Positions 17,245 through 26,312 of a stretch of DNA of 47,691 bases are shown piece after piece. The DNA lies in NCBI GenBank assembly GCA_964581465.1, contig CAZOOP010000031.1, forward strand, positions 1 through 47,691, in the 5' to 3' direction. The translations under genes and the position numbers were made by a program. Numbering within the stretch: the stretch's first letter is position 1; each line of letters starts with the position of its first letter. The notes under the pieces are model-generated. The model did not search any database, was not told the DNA's origin, and worked only from the letters and a program-made list of their open reading frames with translations. The DNA comes from WJMB01 sp964581465. GTDB lineage: Bacteria > RBG-13-66-14.

Positions 17245-19652
17245 ATCCGGCTCTAGCCGAGGTGGAACGCAAGCTGGCCGGCCCCCTGGGGGCGCTGGAG
17301 CGCACCGAATACGCCCTGGCCGAGCGGATGCCCGATCTGGGCCGCACCATCCTGAGCTGGCTGGGCGAGCTGGAAGGGAGCGTCGATCAGTCGGACCTGA
17401 CGGGTCTCCGAGAGCCCCTGCTCGCCCTGCGTGACGCCGTCGGCTCCCGGCGGCGCGAACTGCTGCGCGAGTTCGCCCGGCGCTGGGCCTCCCTGAGGGG
17501 CGACGACGCGCCCACCCCCTCCCAAGCCTTCGCTGTGGAAGAGCCCCCCTTCGTCGATCCCGGGGGTCCGCTGACCCTGGAGGAACTGGGTCGGCTGCCC
17601 CTGCGGCGGCGACGCGGAGTGGGACCGGCCCGGGCCGAGCGCCTGGCCCGCCTGGGCCTCGAAAGCGTCGCCGAGCTGCTGCTCCACCGCCCCCGGGATT
17701 ACCACGACCGCCGCCGGCTGATGCCACTCAACCGTATCCGGGTGGGCGAGGAGGTGGCGGTCATCGGCACCCTGCGCAGCCTGGAGTTCAAGCGCGCCCG
17801 GCGTCGCGGTTCGCCCAACCGTCTGGTGGGCCTGCTGGTCGACAACACCGGCACCCTGCTGTTGACCTGGTTCAACGCCCCCTACCTGACCAAGCGGCTG
17901 CGGGCCGGGCGCCGCATGGTGGCCTTCGGCAGGGTCGACGCCTACGGCGGCGGGCAGTTGGTCAATCCCGACTTCGAGCTCCTCGGCGACGACGAGGACC
18001 TGGAGGGCGGCGATCCCCTGGCCGCCGGACGCATCGTGCCCATCTATCCCCTCACCGAGGGGCTGGGCCAGGGCTTCCTGCGCCATCTTGTCCACCGGAC
18101 CCTGGACGAGTTCGTCCCCCGGCTCCACGACCACCTGCCCGCCGGACTGCTCGAGGAGCGCGGCCTGCCCGAGCTGGGCCGGACCCTGGAGGCCCTGCAC
18201 TTCCCGGAGACCCCCGAGGCCCCCGCCCGGGCGCGACGCCGTCTGGCCTTCGACGGCCTGCTGCTGCTTCAACTAGCCGTGCTGCGCGTCCGCCGCGAAC
18301 TGGCCGGAGAGCGGGTGGCCGTCGTTGATCCACCGGGGGAACTGGTCCGCCGCCTGGTAGCCGGACTGGGCTTCGAACCCACCGCCGCCCAGCGCCGCGT
18401 TCTCGAACAGCTCCGCGCCGACCTGGCCCGGGAACGCCCGATGAACCGCCTGCTCCAGGGCGACGTGGGCTCGGGCAAGACCCTGGTGGCCCTGGCGGCG
18501 ATGCTGCTGGTCGTCGAGGCCGGCCTGCAGGCGGCGCTGATGGCCCCCACCGACGTGCTGGCCCGCCAGCACAAGCGCAAACTCGATCGCCTGCTGCGCC
18601 CCCTGGGCGTGCCTTGTCATCTGGTGACCGGTTCGGTGAAGAGCCGCAGTCGTCGCACCGCCGAGGAGACCGCCGCCGCCGGGGAGCCCGGGATCTGGAT
18701 CGGCACCACTGCCCTGATCCAGAGCGGCTTCCGCCTCCAGCGACCGGGACTGGTCGTCGTCGACGAGCAGCACCGCTTCGGTGTGAACCAGCGCTCCGAG
18801 CTGGGCGGCGCCGCTGTTAACATCCTGGTGATGACCGCCACGCCGATCCCGCGCAGCCTGGCGCTGACCGTCTACGGCGAGACCGACACCAGCGTTCTCG
18901 ACGAGCTGCCCCCGGGGCGTCGCCCCGTCAAGACCCGCTGGCTGCGACGCGGCAAGGCCGCCGAGGCCTACCGGCACCTGCGCGCCGAGACCGCCGCCGG
19001 GCGTCAGGGTTTCATCGTCTGTCCCCTGGTCGAGGAGAGCGACAGCCGCCCCCTGGCCGCCGCCGAGCGCCGCTTCACCGAGCTGCGTGAAGGCGAGCTG
19101 GCCGGGCTGCGCCTGGGACTGGTCCACGGCCGCCGGGACCCGGCCGAGAAGGAGCGGACGATGCGCCGCTTCGCCGCCGGGGAGCTCGACGCCCTCGTCG
19201 CCACCACCGTCATCGAGGTCGGCGTCGACGTGCCCAACGCCACGGTGATGATCGTCGAGGAGGCCCAGCAGTTCGGCCTGGCCCAGCTCCACCAGTTGCG
19301 CGGCCGGGTCGGCCGGGGGTCGGCTTCGGCGCGCTGCTACCTCGTTTCCGGCGACGCGCTGACCGCCGAGGCCGTCGAGCGCCTCAAGGCTCTCTGTCGC
19401 ACCGGCGACGGCTTCGAGCTCGCCGAACTAGACCTGCGCCAACGAGGACCCGGCGAGCTGCTGGGCGTCCGGCAGCACGGCGTCCCCGACGACGCCCTGG
19501 CCGCCCTGGTCTCCGACCGCCGCCTGCTCGAGGACAGCCGCGAGGCCGCCCGCCGTCTGCTGGATGACGACCCCGAGCTGGAGCGTTATTCGGCGCTGCG
19601 CCGCCGCCTGGAGGCCGAGTACCCGGCGGGGAGTTTCGGCGTGGCCAGTTGA
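17241..19652 (+). CDS. recG: ATP-dependent DNA helicase RecG
   Basis: An 803-residue superfamily 2 helicase that remodels stalled replication forks and Holliday junctions. The wedge/OB domain spans about 110-250 (RRGVGPARAERLARLG, then DYHDRRRLMPLNRI and VGEEVAVIGTL). The helicase core has Walker A GDVGSGKT (407-414), motif II DEQH (508-511), motif III TATPIPR (532-538) and QLRGRVGRG in motif VI. The TRG-like C-terminal region is present. An extra N-terminal segment of about 110 residues precedes the wedge, as in longer RecG proteins, and has no recognised fold. It overlaps the cupin gene by 4 bases. Confidence 0.95.
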   Translation: MNPALAEVERKLAGPLGALERTEYALAERMPDLGRTILSWLGELEGSVDQSDLTGLREPLLALRDAVGSRRRELLREFARRWASLRGDDAPTPSQAFAVEEPPFVDPGGPLTLEELGRLPLRRRRGVGPARAERLARLGLESVAELLLHRPRDYHDRRRLMPLNRIRVGEEVAVIGTLRSLEFKRARRRGSPNRLVGLLVDNTGTLLLTWFNAPYLTKRLRAGRRMVAFGRVDAYGGGQLVNPDFELLGDDEDLEGGDPLAAGRIVPIYPLTEGLGQGFLRHLVHRTLDEFVPRLHDHLPAGLLEERGLPELGRTLEALHFPETPEAPARARRRLAFDGLLLLQLAVLRVRRELAGERVAVVDPPGELVRRLVAGLGFEPTAAQRRVLEQLRADLARERPMNRLLQGDVGSGKTLVALAAMLLVVEAGLQAALMAPTDVLARQHKRKLDRLLRPLGVPCHLVTGSVKSRSRRTAEETAAAGEPGIWIGTTALIQSGFRLQRPGLVVVDEQHRFGVNQRSELGGAAVNILVMTATPIPRSLALTVYGETDTSVLDELPPGRRPVKTRWLRRGKAAEAYRHLRAETAAGRQGFIVCPLVEESDSRPLAAAERRFTELREGELAGLRLGLVHGRRDPAEKERTMRRFAAGELDALVATTVIEVGVDVPNATVMIVEEAQQFGLAQLHQLRGRVGRGSASARCYLVSGDALTAEAVERLKALCRTGDGFELAELDLRQRGPGELLGVRQHGVPDDALAALVSDRRLLEDSREAARRLLDDDPELERYSALRRRLEAEYPAGSFGVAS

Positions 19653-19745
19653 CCCGCCCTCTGCTAGAATCACCACGTTGACGGACGCCGGTCCACCAAA
19701 CTATTACCACCGCCGCCGGGCGGACTTCCAGCGAGGTCGATACCG

Positions 19746-20882
19746 ATGTCCAAAGCTCCCCGGTTGCTGATGCTGCTGTTGACGCTCTCCCTCCCGGTCG
19801 CCGCCGCCGTCGAGGTCACCGGTGTGCGCTGCTACACCGATCAGGGACTGACCTACGCCGTGCTCTACCTGGACGGCCGCGCCGAGATCGAGTTCTCCAC
19901 CGAACTCAGCGACGTCCGACCCTCCCTGGGCCTGATCGTCCGCGACGCCGTCGTCGAAGGCGCCGGCGCTCTGGCCGAGCCCGTCGGTTTGGCCGCCGCG
20001 GGCAACTACGAGCAGCGCGGCGACGACACCGTCTTCTTCATCTTCCCCGGCGCCGGAGCGGGAAGCTATCGGGTCTACCTGGCCCAGAACCCCTGGCGCG
20101 CCGTGCTCGAGATCAGCCCCGCCGACGAGAACAGCGGCCCGCTGGAGCTGGGCACGAGCTACGAACCCCCCGACCGCGGCTCCCTCTACCCCCCGCCGCC
20201 CGACCTCTCCGGCTGGAGCCGAGGGAGCGTGCTGCTGGTCGACGACGACGACGGTCCCAACAACGGCAACCCCTTCGGCGTCGACGTCCAGGAGCCCTAC
20301 ATCCAGGCCCTCGACACCCTGGGCGTTCCCTATGAGCTCCACGTCGTCGGTCACAACGGCGCCGGGCCTTCCCTGGGCACACTCCAACGCCACGAGGTCG
20401 TCGTCTACTTCACCGGCGGCGACGCCTACAAGGTCTGCCTGAGCTCCTCCGATCGCCGCAACCTGCGCGCCTACCTGGACGGCGGCGGCCGCCTGCTGCT
20501 GGTCAGCCAGAACTACCTGGACCAGGTCTCCTCCAGCGGGACCGCCCGCGACGGGAGCCTGGCAGAGGCCCTGGGCGTGGACTCCTGGCGCGGCGACGCC
20601 TGCACCTCCATCGCCCTGGGCCAACCACACCACGAGCTCAACGCCGGGCTCTCCCTCGAGCTCATCGGCGGCGAGTACAACGTCGGCTGCTGGAGCGACG
20701 GCCTCGAACTCAACCCTCTCGGCGAGGCGATCTTCACCGATCGCGACGGCGGAACCTGTGGCGTGATCGTCGCCGAATCCGGCTATCGCTCGATCTTCCT
20801 CAGTTTCGCCTGGTCGAACAGCGTCGTGTGGGAGGAGGCCCTGGGCTGCTTCGGCCGCTGCCTGGAATGGCTGGCCCGCTGA
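19746..20882 (+). CDS. Secreted hypothetical protein
   Basis: A 378-residue exported protein. The signal peptide spans about 1-21 (ending PVAAA). Residues 22-125 resemble an AMIN-type beta domain (VEVTGVRCYTDQGLTYAVLYL, then YRVYLAQNPWRAVLEI). Residues 155-375 begin VLLVDDDDGPNNGN, include YIQALDTLGVPYELHVVG and LRAYLDGGGRLLLVSQNYLD, and resemble a flavodoxin/glutamine-amidotransferase-like sandwich common in secreted proteins of poorly studied phyla. The nucleophile of a working amidotransferase is not evident. Start: ATG at 19746 with GAGGTCG about 9 bases upstream. It follows recG by 93 bases and has a clear terminator. Its function is not predicted. Confidence 0.72.
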   Translation: MSKAPRLLMLLLTLSLPVAAAVEVTGVRCYTDQGLTYAVLYLDGRAEIEFSTELSDVRPSLGLIVRDAVVEGAGALAEPVGLAAAGNYEQRGDDTVFFIFPGAGAGSYRVYLAQNPWRAVLEISPADENSGPLELGTSYEPPDRGSLYPPPPDLSGWSRGSVLLVDDDDGPNNGNPFGVDVQEPYIQALDTLGVPYELHVVGHNGAGPSLGTLQRHEVVVYFTGGDAYKVCLSSSDRRNLRAYLDGGGRLLLVSQNYLDQVSSSGTARDGSLAEALGVDSWRGDACTSIALGQPHHELNAGLSLELIGGEYNVGCWSDGLELNPLGEAIFTDRDGGTCGVIVAESGYRSIFLSFAWSNSVVWEEALGCFGRCLEWLAR

Positions 20883-20903
20883 ACCCGCTCCACCTCAACC
20901 AAC

Positions 20904-20934
20904 CAAAGCCCCTCTTGGCGAGGGGCTTTGCTTC
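20904..20934 (+). terminator. Terminator after the secreted hypothetical gene
   Basis: A 10-bp stem CAAAGCCCCT and AGGGGCTTTG with a 7-base loop, followed by CTTCG, 22 bases after the stop. Confidence 0.85.
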
Positions 20935-21085
20935 GTATGCAGGAGAGAGTCCGGGTACTACTAAAAACGCCGGTTAACTATGCTGAAAAGCCCCGGACAG
21001 ACCGGGCGCAGGGAGTCCGGGCGGCCGAAGGCCTCGTAATGCCCCGTCCAGAGAATCCGCTGGCCGAATGGTATGCTGTCTGTTA

Positions 21086-21751
21086 TTACAGTAATATATT
21101 TAATAGCGTATAATACCTAGCATCAAATATGTTATGTTCATAGTATAGCTCTATACCAAATGTTGCAGTAACATCTCCAGGACTATAATTAATGCGCCTA
21201 TCAGTGGAGCATATACGCGTTATGCCATTTATATTTTTACCACTACCAATTGCCTGCTCTATATATACATTTATTGTATATTTGTTATTGTAAAGAAATG
21301 ACAGAATATTACTTATTGATATATATATGCTATCTTTCTCTAATAATAAATGATTTAAGTTTTGCTCTCTGCTAAAATAGTTGTAGTATCTATAGTTATA
21401 ACCAGCCCCCAAACCCAAGGCGTATCTATCTGTATCGATTATATTTTATGAATAGTTAATATCTAGGTTATATACTTCAATGTCTACTTCACCAAACAAC
21501 CCTCTTCCTTCTCCAACAAGATAAATCGGTGGCTGGAATGAAAAATCAAAATCAATAGTGTTCTATCCAAAATTGACCTTACTCGCAACGCCCATGTTAA
21601 AATATAATTGCTCTGTATCGTTATTACTGTTCCATAAATAGTTGATTCCATTAAGAAGGAACTGTGGAAGGTAAAACGATAAATCCTAATGTCCAGCATA
21701 GGATACGATGGCAAAGAAACATATCAGTACGATGCTTGTCTTTTTCATCAT
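21086..21751 (-). pseudogene. Decayed exported beta-barrel-like gene
   Basis: Reading the minus strand from 21751, MMKKTSIVLICFFAIVSYAGH is a good signal peptide that meets a stop. A second frame then gives LPQFLLNGINYLWNSNNDT, an internal stop, and FSFQPPIYLVGEGRGLFGEV. A third frame continues DRYALGLGAGYNYRYYNYF to TFGIELYYEHNIFDARYYT near the end. The alternating aromatic and glycine pattern suggests a small outer-membrane beta barrel. At least two frameshifts and one or two stops show it is broken, unless the assembly is poor here. Its start overlaps the stop of the RHS tail (TAATG), so the two were once coupled. The whole block is strikingly AT-rich compared with its neighbours. Confidence 0.6.
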
Positions 21752-22310
21752 TAGCCACCAAATAGGTATTCAATACCTGGTTTTATACGATTCTCCCACA
21801 ATAAATACAGAGGTGAAAGGTAGGAAGGATAAAACTGCTGCATAATGGAATGTTGAATGAAATCATCTAAAACAGCACTACTTGTTAGACCCCAACCAGC
21901 ACCATATACCCATTTTACGAAAGGATCACTTGGTAATGGAAGAACAGATAGAATACTTATTCCATAATGTCCCCATGCGCCATGGTGCCCAAAGATAGGG
22001 AAAATACCATCCCATGCATGTTCGTTTAATCCATATCGGCTTAATAGAACTAACTGATTAGCTGAGTACAAAGTGCCCGAGGCTTTCGCTGCAAATAATC
22101 CATGTTAGATACCGAAGTCCGCGGGGTCCCTACCCAGGAACCGACCCGTGTAGGGGTCGTAGTAGCGGGCCTTGGCGTAGTAGTGTTCTAGCTTTAAACG
22201 AAAGATGTCGCCGTCGGAGTAGTACCCGGTGTACCGGATGGGGTTCGGCCAGCAGCAGCCCGTCGGCCCCCCAGACGTAACGCTCTTCGTACTGAGTCTC
22301 ACATTGCTAT
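21751..22310 (-). pseudogene. RHS-repeat protein remnant with C-terminal tail
   Basis: Reading the minus strand, QYEERYVWGADGLLLAE lies in one frame; a frameshift follows, and then NPIRYTGYYSDG, HYYAKARYYDPYTGRFLGRD and PADFGI, the end of an RHS-repeat core. The usual residues between these two blocks are missing, so a deletion accompanied the shift. A TAA stop at about 22105-22107 follows; the same frame then runs on as HGLFAAKASGTLYSANQL and GISILSVLPLPSDPFVKWV to 21751. In intact RHS proteins this position holds a variable, often toxic, C-terminal domain. The core is GC-rich and the tail AT-rich, as expected for an exchanged tip. Everything upstream of the core is lost. Confidence 0.75.
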
Positions 22311-22439
22311 TATAGTACAAACGCCCGGCGGGTGACTAATGGAATTTGGGCATTATGAAGTTCCATCCAGCTTGTCCGCCAATTACACGCAGTGGTATAA
22401 TTCATCAGTCGCTCACCTTCCATTTGCCCTCTTTCGGGA

Positions 22440-23435
22440 ATGTCCTCGATGCCCAATCGCAACTCGCAGATCATCCGTCAGTGGGAGATCATCTGGTCCA
22501 TCGCCGGGCCGCCCGGGCGCACGATCAAGTCGATGGCGACGGAGCTCGGCGTCTCGACGCGGACCATCCGGCGCGATCTGATCGCCCTCGAGACCGCGGG
22601 CTATCCTCTGGTCGAGCGGGTCGACTACACCTCGCCTCACGGTGAGAAGCGCTGGCGTCTGCTCGAGGGGTTCAGCAACGTCCCGCCGGTGCCGTTGACC
22701 CGCGAGGAAGCCTACGCGGTGCTGGCCGCTGCGCAATCGATGCGCGGCCTCGGCGCGACCCCCATCGGCCGGGCCTTCGACTCCGCCCTCGCTAAGCTGC
22801 GCAAGGTGGTCAAGCCCCTGGACGCCGAGCTGCATCGCCTCTCTGGAACCTACCTCGACGATCCGGAGATCGAGCGGCGCTACTCGGGCCACACCTCGAC
22901 CATCCTGCGGCTGATGCGCGCCGTGCACAACCGCGAGCTGCTGGACATCAGCTACCACGCCGCCCACAACGACCAGGTGACCCGGCGCACGGTGGCGCCG
23001 ATCGCCTTCTGGCGCTCCGGCGGCGAGCTGTACCTGATCGCCCACTGCTATCTGCGTGACGCCCCGCGCAGCTTCCGCGTCGACCGTTTCCGTTCCATCG
23101 AACCCGCCGCCGAGGTGCGGCCCTGGCCCGACGGCTTCGACCCCGCCGACTTCCTGCGCCACAGCTTCGGACCCTGGGTCGGCGAGCCGAAACGGATCGT
23201 CCTCGACTTCCCGGACTACGCCGCCGCCTACTTCGACGACCTGCACGTGCATCCAACCCAACGGCTCAGCGATTTGAGCTGTGGCGGGGTGCGGTTGAGC
23301 CTCGAGGTGGCGCCCTCGGAGCACCTGGCACGCTGGCTGGCCGGCTTCGGCGCCGAGGTGAGCATCGTCGAGCCCCCGGAGCTGCGCGATTGGGTGCGGG
23401 AGATACATCAGGGAGCGCTGGCGAACGGCAGATGA
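22440..23435 (+). CDS. WYL-domain transcriptional regulator (YafY-like)
   Basis: A 331-residue regulator. Residues of about 10-65 form a winged helix-turn-helix (IKSMATELGVSTRTIRRDLIAL). The middle (about 150-240) is a WYL domain with ISYHAAHNDQVTRRTVAP, then LYLIAHCYLRDAPRSFRVDR, and a WCX-like extension follows to the end. WYL domains are thought to sense nucleic acids or nucleotides, and such regulators are frequent beside defence genes; here a restriction-modification pair starts 338 bases downstream on the same strand. The start is uncertain: ATG at 22440 or ATG at 22449, the latter better spaced from GGGA at 22436-22439. Composition is GC-rich, unlike the genes on both sides. Confidence 0.85.
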   Translation: MSSMPNRNSQIIRQWEIIWSIAGPPGRTIKSMATELGVSTRTIRRDLIALETAGYPLVERVDYTSPHGEKRWRLLEGFSNVPPVPLTREEAYAVLAAAQSMRGLGATPIGRAFDSALAKLRKVVKPLDAELHRLSGTYLDDPEIERRYSGHTSTILRLMRAVHNRELLDISYHAAHNDQVTRRTVAPIAFWRSGGELYLIAHCYLRDAPRSFRVDRFRSIEPAAEVRPWPDGFDPADFLRHSFGPWVGEPKRIVLDFPDYAAAYFDDLHVHPTQRLSDLSCGGVRLSLEVAPSEHLARWLAGFGAEVSIVEPPELRDWVREIHQGALANGR

Positions 23436-23773
23436 GCGGTTAGAGCGGCGGCAGCAGGGAGCGGAGAGCAGCCCCTTCACACCGTCAACATAGCCGATAA
23501 TCGTGGCCTCATGGGCGAGCTTGGCGCGATCTGGATATAAATACTATTGCGCCTACCGGCTCAACCTAAATAGTTGGCAGCCCACTTGAAGGGGGTCGCC
23601 AGCGGTGGACAGGTGTTGTTGGAGCGGATTATGACACCTTCACGCCGGTCACGTTAGCAGCTAACGGTGTCCGGTATGTCCACTCTGGCCGTTATGGCCA
23701 GATAGTTTGCGCCTGTCGGCCTCCCCCTGTATAATACCAACAGGTGGCAAGGACTAATGAGCTTGGAGCTAGA
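23436..23773. other. Intergenic region upstream of the restriction-modification genes
   Basis: No gene is seen. It holds the probable promoter of the methyltransferase at 23707-23735; the rest has no recognisable feature. Confidence 0.55.
23707..23735 (+). promoter_or_regulatory. Sigma-70-like promoter of the methyltransferase gene
   Basis: TTGCGC at 23707-23712 and a consensus TATAAT at 23730-23735 are 17 bases apart. The -10 box ends 38 bases before the chosen ATG. Confidence 0.55.
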
Positions 23774-24826
23774 ATGAATACTCTTGACCTGTTTTCTGGG
23801 CCTGGCGGGCTTTCTTTGGGGCTCCACCGTGCGGGGTTTACCATAACAGCTAATGTAGAACTAGACCGGTGTGCAATGGAGACCTATACCACGCATAATT
23901 CAGATGCCGTCCACCTGAACAAAGATGTGCGAGAGCTGTCATTTAACCGGTACAGAGGTATGATTGACGTTGTTGTGGGGGGGCCACCTTGCCAGCCCTT
24001 TTCTATAGGTGGTCTTCAAAAGGGGAGGGCTGATAAGCGGAATATGATTCCCGAATTCCTACGGTGCATTAAAGAAGTTCAGCCGGAGGCGTTTCTTATG
24101 GAGAACGTCCCAGGGCTAACCTATAAGAAAGCGCGCCCGTATTTTAAGTCTGTGTTGGCTCAACTTGCCCAGTGCGGCTATCAACTCAACTGGGCAGTGT
24201 TAAATTCGGCTGATTATGGCGTTCCACAAAAGCGCAAACGTCTTATTGTTATCGGGGCCCGAAGCACTCAGCTAAGATTTCCAGCTCCTACCCACGGCCC
24301 TAATGCTGATAAACCCCATGTGCGTGCATTGGATGCACTTGGTGATCAGCCGTTTGGCGAGAGCCCAAATTGTCCTGTTAAGTTCGCCAAGTATCCCGAC
24401 CTGCGGCCGAGCCCATATGCAGGGCACCTCTACAATGGGGGAGGCCGCCCTATTGACCCTAACGGACCGTGCCATACAATACTAGCCTCATCCGGTGGGT
24501 ATAAAACTCACTGGATAGACACAGAAAATGTTGCACAAAAGTATCACGCTCATCTCCGCTCTGGAGGAAAGCCTTGGCAGGGTGAAGTGCCTGGGGCCAG
24601 GCGCTTAAGCGTTGAAGAGAGCGCTCTTCTTCAGACGTTTCCAAGGAACTTCAGTTTCGCTGGGAAACGATCAGCGAAGTATCGGCAGGTAGGAGACGCT
24701 GTGCCGCCGGATTTGGCTTTTATTCTTGGACGTGCACTTTACTCACAGCTCAACGGCGAACGTAATAGAGTACGCTACGATGACAATATACAAGGACTGC
24801 CCCTCCAAAGTGAGTTTACATTATGA
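23774..24826 (+). CDS. DNA (cytosine-5) methyltransferase
   Basis: A 350-residue C5-cytosine methyltransferase of type II restriction systems. Motif I DLFSGPGGLSLGL (5-17) binds SAM, motif IV GGPPCQPFS (69-77) carries the catalytic Cys73, motif VI is ENVPGL (110-115), motif VIII is QKRKRLIVIG, and motif X is QVGDAVPP near the C-terminus. All are intact, so it should be active. The target-recognition region lies roughly at 200-270; the site cannot be read from sequence. ATG at 23774 is preferred because GGAG is 5 bases upstream; a GTG at 23744 would add 10 residues. It overlaps the next gene by four bases (ATGA). Its codon and base use are much more AT-rich than the flanks, suggesting lateral transfer. 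Confidence 0.92.
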   Translation: MNTLDLFSGPGGLSLGLHRAGFTITANVELDRCAMETYTTHNSDAVHLNKDVRELSFNRYRGMIDVVVGGPPCQPFSIGGLQKGRADKRNMIPEFLRCIKEVQPEAFLMENVPGLTYKKARPYFKSVLAQLAQCGYQLNWAVLNSADYGVPQKRKRLIVIGARSTQLRFPAPTHGPNADKPHVRALDALGDQPFGESPNCPVKFAKYPDLRPSPYAGHLYNGGGRPIDPNGPCHTILASSGGYKTHWIDTENVAQKYHAHLRSGGKPWQGEVPGARRLSVEESALLQTFPRNFSFAGKRSAKYRQVGDAVPPDLAFILGRALYSQLNGERNRVRYDDNIQGLPLQSEFTL

Positions 24827-25881
24827 GGAATACGAAAGTTCAAGAGGCCGTACAATTGCTGGTTGGACAGGTTGACAGATTGATAGGTGGGGAGGCGCTA
24901 GGTGTGCCAGCACCTTCGCATATTGCTGACATCTTTGACACTCATGTTAAAGAACAAGGAGGTAGCGTTAGGCTTGCTTGTGCATTTTTCGCTGCGTATT
25001 CGCTTTTCGATTATGATTGGGATTATAGTTCAGTTCCAACAGGTATACGAGGAAGGTACGGTGATAAACTGCTGGCTAGCGAGCTGACATCACGTCATAT
25101 CACATTCCACCATAATATAACGGCATTTGGTGAAAACCTTGGCTGGAAAGGTGCTGTTCGCAACTTTAACCTTTCGAAAGATGAACGCTTTTTAGGCTTC
25201 TTGTCTGGCTTGAAGGCGCTTTCAGACTCTGATCGCAGGTTGCTGGTGAACCATATTGCGTGGAGGCTGCAGTCTTCTCAGGCTGTGCCACAAGCCCTTC
25301 CGCCGCTTCCCTCAAGCTATCTCTCATACGCGCGCAGTTTGAATCTTTGTGAGAAGCTAGTCGCAACTTCTTCTGAGGGGCATATACAGCAATTCATTGT
25401 CGCTGCTTTTCTTGAAGTGCACCGCAAACGCATCGGCCATCGTGTTGAGACGCATCATCCTCACGCATCTGATAAATATGACAACAAAAAAGGCGATATT
25501 GAAGAGTACAGTGACACTGTACTTGTTGCTGCGTATGAAGTCACCGTAAGGAACGACTGGAAAAATAGACTTTCTGACTTTGAAGCTAAAGCCTTAGAAG
25601 GAGAATTGCCTAAATACATTATACTTGCGTCGGATGTGCGCAACGATCCAGAGCTGTATCCGGCTGAGAAACTGATTGATTATGTTGATCATCTTTCCTT
25701 CGATTTAGCTGTTGTGGACCTTACAGATTTTTTTGCTGTTTTTTGCGCGGAACTACGAAAAGATGAAATTCATTCAGCATTCAACAGTGCGTATAGAATG
25801 CTCAATAATCCAAAACTATGTGGTCGTAATGATATAATACAAGAGTATTGTAAAATTACAAAAACTTGGTTAGAAGGCTAA
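24823..25881 (+). CDS. Putative type II restriction endonuclease (partner of the methyltransferase)
   Basis: A 352-residue protein identified mainly by context: it is coupled by an ATGA overlap to a type II cytosine methyltransferase and shares its AT-rich composition. HHPHASDKYDNKKGDIEEYS (211-230) followed by AYEVTVRND (237-245) could be a PD-(D/E)XK-like core, with Asp225 and Glu239 as metal ligands, reminiscent of the SacI-type family. I cannot confirm this by eye. The N-terminal 190 residues are mostly helical with no motif I know. It would cut unmethylated DNA at the site the methyltransferase protects. A terminator lies about 160 bases downstream. An alternative is a regulatory or helper protein of the methyltransferase. 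Confidence 0.65.
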   Translation: MRNTKVQEAVQLLVGQVDRLIGGEALGVPAPSHIADIFDTHVKEQGGSVRLACAFFAAYSLFDYDWDYSSVPTGIRGRYGDKLLASELTSRHITFHHNITAFGENLGWKGAVRNFNLSKDERFLGFLSGLKALSDSDRRLLVNHIAWRLQSSQAVPQALPPLPSSYLSYARSLNLCEKLVATSSEGHIQQFIVAAFLEVHRKRIGHRVETHHPHASDKYDNKKGDIEEYSDTVLVAAYEVTVRNDWKNRLSDFEAKALEGELPKYIILASDVRNDPELYPAEKLIDYVDHLSFDLAVVDLTDFFAVFCAELRKDEIHSAFNSAYRMLNNPKLCGRNDIIQEYCKITKTWLEG

Positions 25882-26041
25882 AAAAACAGCACTTAATCAT
25901 GATTTAGCAACCTCTTTATTCTGGTTCGATCACAACCGGTTCTCGAAATGCCGCCGATCAAGCAGGTCAGTCGGACGTTCAAGCGCTCACCGAAGTCGAA
26001 ACGGACGAGTCCGGAGACGGAGAGCTTGCTGGATTGAGAGG

Positions 26042-26067
26042 AGGCCGCCTTTCGGCGGCCTGTTTTC
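26042..26067 (+). terminator. Terminator after the restriction-modification operon
   Basis: An 8-bp stem AGGCCGCC and GGCGGCCT with a 4-base loop, followed by GTTTTC. It lies in the gap between the endonuclease gene and the convergent small minus-strand gene, and may serve both. Confidence 0.75.
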
Positions 26068-26252
26068 TATTCTTCCGCTGATTCACCTCGCCTGTAGTCA
26101 TACCAGTCAAGCGTCCCGTCCTTGTACGCCCACTCGATGATGACCTGCTCCTCGCCGTCCTTGGCTTCGACGGTTCGGAACGTCAGCTTGGCCTCGTCGA
26201 GGTGGTCCTTGATGTCCCGGGGATTGATCCGCAGGTTAGTTCCGTCTACCAT
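26067..26252 (-). CDS. Small protein with the duplicated head of a ClpX-like gene
   Basis: A 61-residue open frame. Its first 20 residues, MVDGTNLRINPRDIKDHLDE, are nearly identical to the first 20 of the ClpX-like protein at 28215-29558. At DNA level 45 bases are identical (26193-26237 versus 29499-29543), and the ribosome-binding region (AGGAAACC) is also copied. After residue 20 the sequences part: here AKLTFRTVEAKDGEEQVIIE, then WAYKDGTLDWYDYRRG, an acidic tail with no recognised fold. It may be a real small gene that captured the start of the ATPase gene, or a remnant of a duplicated ATPase. It lies 60 bases downstream of the other ATPase gene. Confidence 0.5.
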   Translation of the reverse strand: MVDGTNLRINPRDIKDHLDEAKLTFRTVEAKDGEEQVIIEWAYKDGTLDWYDYRRGESAEE

Positions 26253-26312
26253 TTGCCGTCTGGTTTCCTTTCACCAACCGCATAACCAAAGAAAAAGGAT
26301 GCTGCCTTCCAC

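Noticed and set aside
25910..25945. GGTTCGATC stretch suggestive of a tRNA T-arm
   Set aside because: No acceptor stem, anticodon arm or CCA end can be built around it. No tRNA or rRNA gene was recognised anywhere in the window.
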